From contig JAJFLN010000337.1 in NCBI GenBank assembly GCA_021772705.1, positions 1 to 7,444 of the forward strand: a stretch of 7,444 bases of DNA, read 5' to 3'. Under the pieces are notes generated by a model. That model did no database searches, had not been told where the DNA came from, and saw only the letters and a list, made by a program, of their open reading frames with translations. The stretch is from Candidatus Cloacimonadota bacterium. Lineage in GTDB: Bacteria > Muiribacteriota > UBA6191 > JACPRK01. Position numbers and translations under genes: made by a program. Positions 1 through 4,881 of this stretch are shown here, one piece after another. Position 1 is the first letter of the stretch. Every line of letters starts with the position of its first letter.

Positions 1-80
1 AAGCATGTCCTGAGCTACGCCGAAGGGGATGAACGGAGCGGGCGGCCATATCGTCTGACCCTTCGGCAAGCTCAGGAGAG

Positions 81-147
81 GGGCCGGTCCGCGAGACGGT
101 GCTCTGTGCCTCGACAAGCTCGGCACGAACGGATAAGGAAAGAAGCG
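81..147 (+). repeat. Direct repeat copy A (67 bp)
   Basis: This copy begins GGGCCGGTCCGCGAGACG and ends near AAGAAGCG. It matches 221-287 with four differences, at positions 99, 100, 102 and 141. It contains CCTCGACAAGCTCGGCACGA (109-128), which is also found inverted at 199-222. Confidence 0.9.
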
Positions 148-305
148 CTAGTGTGGTGGTCCGCTGTTTCCTTTACATATGATGCCTGTCCATAAAACCG
201 TTCGTCCCGAGCTTGTCGAGGGGCCGGTCCGCGAGACGACGTTCTGTGCCTCGACAAGCTCGGCACGAACGGATAAGGAAGGAAGCGTTAGGACCACCGC
301 ACTAG
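148..305. repeat. Nested inverted repeat (cruciform or RNA hairpin)
   Basis: The outer arms CTAGTGTGGTGGTCC (148-162) and GGACCACCGCACTAG (291-305) are complementary at 14 of 15 positions. Inside them a second pair of arms, 199-222 (starting CCGTTCGTCCCGAGC) and 249-272 (ending GGCACGAACGG), is complementary at 23 of 24 positions around a 26-base loop. The arrangement is a stem within a stem, as in miniature mobile elements or REP/BIME-like intergenic elements. No transposase and no clear target duplication were seen. It could also serve as a 3' end structure for the minus-strand operon ending at 324. Confidence 0.7.
221..287 (+). repeat. Direct repeat copy B (67 bp)
   Basis: This is the second copy of the repeat at 81-147, differing at four positions. 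The copies are spaced 140 bp start to start. Unlike copy A it lies inside an outer inverted repeat (148-162 with 291-305). Confidence 0.9.
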
Positions 306-323
306 GACCATCACGCTACCAGG

Positions 324-791
324 TCAGAGTTTCTTCCACTTGCTGGAGCGGATGAAGAACGAGTGGACCTTCCAGTTGCCGTTGGCCAAACGGAGCATCT
401 CGATCAGCGCCCGGGACCGATCTCTCTCCATATCGATGGAGTAATCGAGCAGGCAGCGATCATTGAACCAGGACAAGTTCGAGCGGGTAAGTGAGAAGGA
501 GCGCAGCTTGCCAAGCTTCCGATCCACCAGCTCGATCTGCTTTGAAAAGACCTTGCCGGGAAGCCGCCGCTTCAGACCGTTGGTGAAGAGCCGGTCTCTC
601 AGCTTCTCTGGCTCTCCCTTGCCTGCCTCCTGAAGGAAGTCCTCGGCTCGAACGCGAGCCAGATCGACTCGCTGCTGCCGCCAGACATGATAGGCCCCGC
701 CGAGGGTAATGAGGATCAGCGGCAGTATCCAGAGAAACCGGGAAAACTTCGCCTTGTTGCGTTTCTTGCGTCTGAGCTGCGATGCATCCAT
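324..791 (-). CDS. Membrane-anchored small protein, possible NTF2-like domain
   Basis: I do not recognise this 155-residue protein as a named family. The N-terminus is strongly basic (RRKKRNKAK, residues 7-15) and is followed by one hydrophobic segment at about residues 18-37, so it is probably a single-pass membrane protein with its C-terminal domain outside the cytoplasm. The remainder (about 45-155) has an amphipathic helix, with alternating Leu/Ala and Glu/Lys around residues 45-70, then beta-like stretches ending in GNWKVHSFFI (138-147). That ending is typical of NTF2-like or DUF4864/DUF3887-type folds; this fold assignment is inference only. The gene begins 41 bp downstream of the patatin gene on the same strand and is probably co-transcribed with it. 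No strong ribosome binding site precedes the ATG. The tail is basic (SSKWKKL). Confidence 0.8.
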   Translation of the reverse strand: MDASQLRRKKRNKAKFSRFLWILPLILITLGGAYHVWRQQRVDLARVRAEDFLQEAGKGEPEKLRDRLFTNGLKRRLPGKVFSKQIELVDRKLGKLRSFSLTRSNLSWFNDRCLLDYSIDMERDRSRALIEMLRLANGNWKVHSFFIRSSKWKKL

Positions 792-832
792 GGGCTTGCT
801 GTTCGGATATTGAAGACCTGAATCAGTGCGAG

Positions 833-1867
833 TCAGGCGCGAGCCGCCTTGGAGCGGCCCTTTCGTTCTCGTGACTGATCCAGCCGGTTCAAGTAGCGGT
901 CTGTGTCCTGCTTACCTTGACTGATGAGTCTCTCCACGTGCTCTTCGGAGAAGTCCAGGATCGACAGAATCGTGAAGGGTTCGTGGAACTCGATGGTGTG
1001 CAGGTTGATCTCCCGGTAGACGCTCTTCATCACGCCCTTGCGGATCAACTCGTTGATGAACTCCAGCTGCCGGATGTCGTTGTTCAGAACTCCCTGTAGC
1101 ACGATCTCGATGGTTCGATCGATACACTCCAGCAGGCCATTGGGCCGCTTCGAGAGCTTGGGGAACAGCTTGACCAGATAGATGTCCCGGACTCTCCGGT
1201 CGGCGTCGATGGCGGTCTTCAGGGGCGGGATGTTGGCGAGCAGTCCTCCATCCCAGTAGATTCGACCGTCCACCTCCGTCCAGGGAAAGGCGATGGGAAT
1301 GCTGGCGGAAGCAAGGACATGCTCGGGCATGATGTTCCGGTTCGTGAATATGGAGGACTCTCCGGAGACGACGTCCACGGCGGTGACGAACAGCTTGACC
1401 TTGCTCTTCCGGATCTTCTCGACGTCGAAGTACTTGTTGACGGTCTCCAGGAGGGGGTTCGTCTCGAAGAGATGATTCCACTGGAAGAAGTTCCAGACGT
1501 CGTAGCGGTTCTTGAAGACGTCTTCCACACCCCCGACGAAGGGGCGGGCCTTCTTCAGCCGCCATGGCAGCCAGGAATCGGGCTGGGCCAGGTTCAGCCA
1601 GATCTCCTTCAACTTGTCAGGTGTCATTCCCTCGGCGATGGCCACGGCGTTGATGGCTCCGACGGAGGTTCCCACGACCACGTTAGGGCGAATGCCGTGC
1701 TCGTAGAGCGAGGCATAGACACCGCACTCGTAGGCGCCACGTGCCCCGCCGCCGGAAAGAACCAGGGCCGTGACGGGTGGGGCCGGCTTCCGGCTCTTCG
1801 TCGTGCGGAGCGGTTTCTTGTCCGACAGGCGAAAGCTGTCGAGTTGTCTGGGGCCACGGGCTGTCAT
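833..1867 (-). CDS. Patatin-like phospholipase / acyl hydrolase
   Basis: This 344-residue protein is a patatin-family serine lipase, which hydrolyses acyl ester bonds of phospholipids or other lipids through a Ser-Asp dyad. The oxyanion-hole motif GGGARG lies at residues 39-44, the nucleophile elbow GTSVG at 66-70 (Ser68), and the catalytic Asp in the DGG motif at 206-208 (Asp206). All three are intact and correctly ordered, so the enzyme is expected to be active. The basic N-terminal 30 residues have no hydrophobic core, so there is no obvious signal peptide and the enzyme is probably cytosolic or peripherally membrane-bound. After the catalytic core there is a helical C-terminal region (about 235-344) rich in charge, ending in a basic tail (RERKGRSKAARA). 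It is the first gene of a probable two-gene unit with the membrane-anchored protein downstream. The substrate cannot be read from the sequence. Confidence 0.95.
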   Translation of the reverse strand: MTARGPRQLDSFRLSDKKPLRTTKSRKPAPPVTALVLSGGGARGAYECGVYASLYEHGIRPNVVVGTSVGAINAVAIAEGMTPDKLKEIWLNLAQPDSWLPWRLKKARPFVGGVEDVFKNRYDVWNFFQWNHLFETNPLLETVNKYFDVEKIRKSKVKLFVTAVDVVSGESSIFTNRNIMPEHVLASASIPIAFPWTEVDGRIYWDGGLLANIPPLKTAIDADRRVRDIYLVKLFPKLSKRPNGLLECIDRTIEIVLQGVLNNDIRQLEFINELIRKGVMKSVYREINLHTIEFHEPFTILSILDFSEEHVERLISQGKQDTDRYLNRLDQSRERKGRSKAARA

Positions 1868-1888
1868 GAGAGGTCTCGCGTATTGTTC

Positions 1889-1918
1889 ATCTTAGAGATA
1901 TCTGGCGTGGTATGGCAA
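1889..1918 (-). promoter_or_regulatory. Possible promoter of the patatin operon
   Basis: Read on the minus strand, TTGCCA (1918-1913) and TAAGAT (1894-1889) are separated by 18 bp and would start transcription about 15 bases before the patatin ATG. The -35 matches 5 of 6 consensus bases, the -10 only 4 of 6, and the leader would be very short, so this is tentative. Confidence 0.35.
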
Positions 1919-1922
1919 CTGG

Positions 1923-1934
1923 TGGACCGGTCCA
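1923..1934. promoter_or_regulatory. 12-bp perfect palindrome, possible operator
   Basis: TGGACCGGTCCA is a perfect palindrome in the divergent region between the patatin gene and the glycine-zipper gene. It lies about 30 bp upstream of the rightward -35 box and next to the candidate leftward -35 box, a suitable place for a dimeric regulator. A shorter palindrome, AGATATCT, lies at 1896-1903. Such short palindromes also occur by chance. Confidence 0.3.
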
Positions 1935-1965
1935 TATCTTCGAATCGTGGGATGAATTCACGGGA

Positions 1966-1994
1966 TTGACGATCCTGGGGTCCGTTCTTATAAT
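1966..1994 (+). promoter_or_regulatory. Strong sigma-70-type promoter of the glycine-zipper gene
   Basis: The -35 box TTGACG (1966-1971, 5 of 6) and the perfect -10 box TATAAT (1989-1994) are separated by the ideal 17 bp. The predicted start is near 2001, giving a leader of about 60 bases. The -10 region overlaps the arm ATAATCA (1990-1996), which is repeated inverted as TGATTAT (2023-2029). A 6-bp hairpin (GAACGG 2017-2022 with CCGTTC 2031-2036) could form in the leader. The gene should be well expressed by the housekeeping sigma factor. Confidence 0.75.
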
Positions 1995-2048
1995 CATGCC
2001 GAATCAGATCCCTCCCGAACGGTGATTATCCCGTTCTGAGAAAGAAAC

Positions 2049-2054
2049 AAGGAG
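2049..2054 (+). promoter_or_regulatory. Ribosome binding site of the glycine-zipper gene
   Basis: AAGGAG lies seven bases before the ATG at 2062. It is the expected distance and fixes the start codon. Confidence 0.8.
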
Positions 2055-2061
2055 AATCGAA

Positions 2062-3057
2062 ATGAATCGGAAGCGCACGCGGATCACGGCAGCGGCACTC
2101 GCGTTCTTGTTCACCGTCAGCCTGGCACCGGTGTCGCTTCTGGCTGCGGAAAACGTGGCCGGGGGCATGACGGTGGACGCAACCGTCGGTCAGCCGGGCA
2201 ACGCACCAGTCAATACCACCAGCGGCGATGGCAGCCGGGGCTCCCACATCGGCGGCGGAGTGAACCAGTACCCCAACCAGGGCGGATTCGTCGATCCGAA
2301 CGATCCCTACGGATACGGGAACCGTAACCGGAGGAGTAACCGGATACCCATGCTGATCGGCGCCGCCGTTGGCGGTCTCTTCGGCTCCCACTTCGGAATC
2401 GTCGGGTCCCTGGCCGGAGCCGTCGCAGGAGCCCTGCTGGGCAATCTGGTAGGCAATCAGCTCGACGAGCCGGCCTACGGCAATTACCAGGACAACTACA
2501 ATCACCGGCTGGACCAGTACTACTCCGATTACTACGGACGAGTCGGTGACGGCCAGGCCCGATTGGGCGTCATGCCCGGTATCGCCGGTGGCGTCTTCGG
2601 CGCCCTCCTGGGTTCTCAGATCGGCGGTACTCTCGGACTGGTAGCTGGCGGCATCGGCGGCTTCGTGGTCGGCCAAGTCTTCGCTCGGGTTCTGTTCCCG
2701 CAGCAGTACTACGACAATCAGCTCTACGGGGGAAACTACCCCTACGATAACTTCCGGAACTTGCCTCCCCAGTTCCAGAGCCCGAATCAGACCGTTCCTG
2801 GAACTGGCTACCGGCCGGGATACCCGGGTGTCGTTCCGGCGTACCCGAACTACCCCCCCACGGGCTCCCGCCTGACCCGGGGCAGTGAGACTGGGACACA
2901 GACTGGCGACCTCAGTACCTTGAGGGCCAACTTCTTCAAGTCAGTCGAGAACTACCAGGACGTGCTGAAGACCGGGACCAACGCCGACAAGCTCGAGGCC
3001 CGAGAGGCCTTCCAGAAAGCTCGAGACAGCTACTACCGGAAGAAGGCTCAGCAGTAG
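2062..3057 (+). CDS. Secreted double glycine-zipper protein, Tyr/Asn/Pro-rich
   Basis: This 331-residue protein starts with a classic Sec signal peptide: basic MNRKRTR, a hydrophobic core at about residues 9-27, and likely cleavage after Ala28 or Ala29. The mature part has two Gly-rich hydrophobic segments with small-residue spacing typical of glycine zippers, at about 96-132 (GIVGSLAGAVAGALLGNLVG, 112-131) and about 170-206. They are separated by a Tyr/Asp/Asn-rich linker (139-162). A Pro/Tyr/Gly/Asn-rich low-complexity stretch follows (about 213-268), then a charged helical tail (about 284-331) ending in YYRKKAQQ. Glycine-zipper proteins commonly associate with the outer membrane or oligomerise in membranes, so an envelope role is inferred. 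The specific function is unknown. It has its own strong promoter and ribosome binding site and appears monocistronic, with a convergent gene downstream. Confidence 0.88.
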   Translation: MNRKRTRITAAALAFLFTVSLAPVSLLAAENVAGGMTVDATVGQPGNAPVNTTSGDGSRGSHIGGGVNQYPNQGGFVDPNDPYGYGNRNRRSNRIPMLIGAAVGGLFGSHFGIVGSLAGAVAGALLGNLVGNQLDEPAYGNYQDNYNHRLDQYYSDYYGRVGDGQARLGVMPGIAGGVFGALLGSQIGGTLGLVAGGIGGFVVGQVFARVLFPQQYYDNQLYGGNYPYDNFRNLPPQFQSPNQTVPGTGYRPGYPGVVPAYPNYPPTGSRLTRGSETGTQTGDLSTLRANFFKSVENYQDVLKTGTNADKLEAREAFQKARDSYYRKKAQQ

Positions 3058-3109
3058 CCTAGGTATCGGGTAGAGCGGACGGTTTGCTGGAGCCGAAACA
3101 GTTCAGGCA

Positions 3110-3140
3110 GGCCGTTCGTGGCAGGCGAAATCACGAGGCC
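3110..3140. terminator. Weak imperfect hairpin between convergent genes
   Basis: GGCC-GTTCGTG (3110-3120) can pair imperfectly with CACGAGGCC (3132-3140) around an 11-base loop, with one bulge and one wobble pair. It lies between the stop codons of the two convergent genes, but no T-run follows on either strand. It is at best a weak bidirectional 3' end structure. Confidence 0.2.
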
Positions 3141-3188
3141 AGCGGCAACCAAGAACCAGCCGGACTCTCTGGTGACCGGACGATGAAC

Positions 3189-3602
3189 TCAAGCGCTCCG
3201 GAGCTTCCGAGCCTGGCTGTGCATGTCCAGACAGGCCTGGCATCCGAGATGGGACCGTCCTTCCTGGACCTTGTGCTTGCCGCAGTAGATGCAAAGGCCC
3301 GAGGCCTTCCACTTCCGCCGCATCTGGAGCCGCCGCCGGTTGGTGGCGTCTCGCTTGCATCGGATGTTGCAGTAGAGCTGGAAGGTGGAGCGGGACACGA
3401 AAGGCTTGCCGCAGCTGTTGCAGCCCGCCGCCTTCAGAGGGCAGGGGTTGCAGGAGATGCAGTACGGTGCATTTCGTCGAAGTTCACAATCCCGATCCGT
3501 GATCCACTTGTTCAAGGCCGGGCATTTGACCCGGCTGCCACGCTTTTCCGGCTGAGGGTATATGGAGTTGCTGATTGTCATGAGAAGGTCGAAGTTTAGC
3601 AT
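3189..3602 (-). CDS. Small Cys-rich putative zinc-binding protein
   Basis: This protein (137 residues from the ATG at 3602; 140 from an in-frame GTG at 3611) has 13 cysteines in ordered clusters. Numbered from the GTG start, these are C30, C42, C51-x2-C54-x2-C57; then C64-x2-C67-GKPF and YC81-x3-C85; then C107-x2-CG and C124-x2-C127. The last two groups look like two zinc ribbon or treble-clef fingers. The first group could bind another zinc ion or an iron-sulfur cluster. A basic stretch (KRDATNRRRLQMRRKWK, residues 86-102) separates the two fingers and suits nucleic-acid binding, which is inference. The regular Cys spacing is the main evidence that this frame, not the overlapping plus-strand frame, is real. 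No good ribosome binding site precedes any of its starts, so the start is uncertain. It is divergent from nfo. I do not recognise a named family. Confidence 0.68.
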   Translation of the reverse strand: MLNFDLLMTISNSIYPQPEKRGSRVKCPALNKWITDRDCELRRNAPYCISCNPCPLKAAGCNSCGKPFVSRSTFQLYCNIRCKRDATNRRRLQMRRKWKASGLCIYCGKHKVQEGRSHLGCQACLDMHSQARKLRSA

Positions 3603-3635
3603 CGGTCGCACATTCCGTCAACGTGGGCCTCGATA

Positions 3636-3646
3636 TTTGTAACAAA
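3636..3646. promoter_or_regulatory. AT-rich palindrome between the Cys-rich gene and nfo
   Basis: TTTGTAACAAA is a perfect hyphenated palindrome (TTTGT-A-ACAAA) in an otherwise GC-rich divergent intergenic region. It could be an operator or part of a promoter for either gene. I found no convincing -35/-10 pair here. Confidence 0.25.
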
Positions 3647-3682
3647 CTGCCTCTGGACGAAGTTTCCGGAGACCAGGACGTC

Positions 3683-3689
3683 AAGGGAG
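3683..3689 (+). promoter_or_regulatory. Ribosome binding site of nfo
   Basis: AAGGGAG ends four bases before the ATG at 3694, a good though slightly close purine-rich site that supports this start. Confidence 0.6.
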
Positions 3690-3693
3690 AGAC

Positions 3694-4665
3694 ATGGCTT
3701 CAAAGCCGACCCAGAAAGACCTGCAGAACCTCCTGATCGGATCCCACATGAGTGTGGCCGGCGGGCTCCATCGGGCTTTCGAGAGGGGCCGTTCCATCGG
3801 GTGCCGGGCCATCCAGATCTTCACCAAGAACGCCCGCGGCTGGCACTCAGCTCCGCTGGAGGAAGAGCAGATTCGACTCTTCCGAAAGGAACTGGACGAT
3901 GGAATGTCCGACCGGACAGCCGCCCATGCTTCCTATCTGATCAACCTGGGCGCCCCCCCAGGTCCCGTGGCGGATCGGTCCATGACGGCGATTGTCGATG
4001 AGATAGAGAGGTGCGAGGCTCTGGCCATTCCCTTTCTGGTTCTCCATCCCGGGGCCCACGTCGGGGGAGGCGAAGAGCCCGGAATGGATCGTATCGCAGC
4101 CCGTCTGGACGAGGCCCACCGGCGGTGCTCCGGATTCAAGACCCGGGTTCTCCTGGAGAATGCAGCAGGCCAGGGCAGCTGCCTGGGGCACCGATTCGAG
4201 CACCTGGAGGGAATACTGTCTCGAGTAGCCGATCCCGAACGCCTTCGGGTCTGCTTCGACACCTGCCATGCCTTCGCCGGTGGCTACGACATTCGAACCG
4301 CCGCGGGGTACGAGACGACCATGCAGGAGTTCGATCAGCGTATCGGCCTGGATCGGATTGCCCTGATCCACCTGAACGACAGCAAGAAGGGGCTCGACTG
4401 CCGCGTCGACCGTCACGAGCACATCGGTCGAGGAGAAATTGGCCTCGAGGCATTCCGCTGCCTCGTCAATGACTCACGCCTGGCTGGAATTCCAAAGATC
4501 TTGGAGACTCCCAAGGGGCCCGACATGGCCGAGGATGTGGAGAACATGACCCTCCTGGAAGGGCTGCTGGGGAAGAAGAAGGTTCCGTTCCGGCGAGCTG
4601 CGGAGGCCCTGGATCGCCCGGCGGCAACCCGGCCCGGACGGGGGCGCAAGGTTCGAACCGGCTGA
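3694..4665 (+). CDS. nfo: Endonuclease IV (AP endonuclease, deoxyribonuclease IV)
   Basis: This 323-residue protein is endonuclease IV, which cuts the DNA backbone 5' to abasic sites and trims blocked 3' ends in base excision repair. It is a TIM barrel with a trinuclear zinc site. All nine ligands known from E. coli Nfo can be aligned: His77 (HASY), His117 (LHPG), Glu154 (LENAAGQG), Asp188 and His191 (FDTCH), His225 (IHLND), Asp238 and His240 (DRHEH) and Glu270 (LETP). The opening GSHMSVAGGL (16-25) and the QIFTKNARGW segment (41-50) are also typical. E. coli Nfo is 285 residues; the extra length here is about 14 residues at the N-terminus and a basic C-terminal tail of about 30 residues (from KKKVPFRR to GRGRKVRTG), which might bind DNA. 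It appears to be transcribed alone, with a hairpin 64 bp after the stop. Confidence 0.97.
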   Translation: MASKPTQKDLQNLLIGSHMSVAGGLHRAFERGRSIGCRAIQIFTKNARGWHSAPLEEEQIRLFRKELDDGMSDRTAAHASYLINLGAPPGPVADRSMTAIVDEIERCEALAIPFLVLHPGAHVGGGEEPGMDRIAARLDEAHRRCSGFKTRVLLENAAGQGSCLGHRFEHLEGILSRVADPERLRVCFDTCHAFAGGYDIRTAAGYETTMQEFDQRIGLDRIALIHLNDSKKGLDCRVDRHEHIGRGEIGLEAFRCLVNDSRLAGIPKILETPKGPDMAEDVENMTLLEGLLGKKKVPFRRAAEALDRPAATRPGRGRKVRTG

Positions 4666-4728
4666 ATGACTTGCCGTCCCGGCACAGGTTGCCGATGTTC
4701 CCCTTGTAAGAACCTGAAATACTCCTGA

Positions 4729-4781
4729 AAACTTCTACCCTCGCAGCTCTCTGTCTCAGCCCGGTAGAAGTTTCTCTTTTT
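4729..4781 (+). terminator. Hairpin with T-tract after nfo (probable terminator)
   Basis: AAACTTCTACC (4729-4739) and GGTAGAAGTTT (4763-4773) form a perfect 11-bp stem around a 23-base loop, followed by CTCTTTTT with a T-tract at 4777-4781. The position after nfo and before the next gene fits a Rho-independent terminator. The stem is AT-rich and the loop long for that role, so it might instead be a regulatory element for the downstream pair. Confidence 0.5.
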
Positions 4782-4791
4782 CCCGCCGCGG

Positions 4792-4800
4792 TGTTAGACT
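4792..4800 (+). promoter_or_regulatory. Possible extended -10 for the TIM-barrel/proteasome-like pair
   Basis: TGTTAGACT fits an extended -10 pattern (TG-N-TAGACT, 4 of 6 in the hexamer) just after the hairpin. No good -35 lies 17 bp upstream. It would give a leader of about 75 bases. Weak evidence. Confidence 0.25.
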
Positions 4801-4871
4801 CGGACCACTGTGGGCCTGGGTCCGGTCGAGTTCCCCCTCCCGAGGGTCGAGCCGCCTGGCCACGCCGGCAC

Positions 4872-4876
4872 AGGAG
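4872..4876 (+). promoter_or_regulatory. Ribosome binding site that fixes the start at 4882
   Basis: AGGAG lies five bases before the ATG at 4882. The frame stays open back to a GTG at 4810, but those 24 extra codons are Pro/Gly-rich and have no such site, so the ATG is preferred. Confidence 0.75.
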
Positions 4877-4881
4877 ATTTC

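Larger units (their letters stand above)
1..323. repeat. Gene-free region with clustered GC-rich direct and inverted repeats
   Basis: No convincing gene is present here; the only open frame (266 to 72, minus strand) runs through the repeats and looks like nothing known. The region is a patchwork of short repeats around CCTGAGCTTGCCGAAGGG and CCTCGACAAGCTCGG. The first motif appears at 9-27 (imperfect) and again inverted at 59-76, so these two could form a hairpin. Two longer direct repeats and two nested inverted repeats follow and are listed separately. The region lies just downstream of the minus-strand gene ending at 324, so its hairpins could act as 3' end or termination structures for that operon. 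Related sequence occurs at the far right of the window (7354-7444), which suggests a dispersed intergenic repeat family. Confidence 0.75.

Noticed and set aside
1..323. CRISPR-like array
   Set aside because: Only two long direct repeats are present, with inverted repeats inside them. There is no regular series of spacers and no cas gene.
1319..1969. 216-codon open frame on the plus strand
   Set aside because: It is antisense to the patatin gene, whose catalytic motifs are intact. It is a GC-rich shadow frame.
2026..2676. 216-codon open frame on the minus strand
   Set aside because: It is antisense to the glycine-zipper gene, which has a promoter, a ribosome binding site and a signal peptide. 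The Val-rich segment is the complement of Gly/Tyr/Asn codons.
3084..3599. 171-codon open frame on the plus strand
   Set aside because: It lies antisense to the Cys-rich gene. Its composition (Ala/Val/Pro/Gly/Arg) has no domain signal, whereas the minus frame has regular C-x2-C motifs.
4810..4881. N-terminal extension of the TIM-barrel gene from a GTG start
   Set aside because: The AGGAG site fits the ATG at 4882, and the 24 extra residues are Pro/Gly-rich leader-like sequence.
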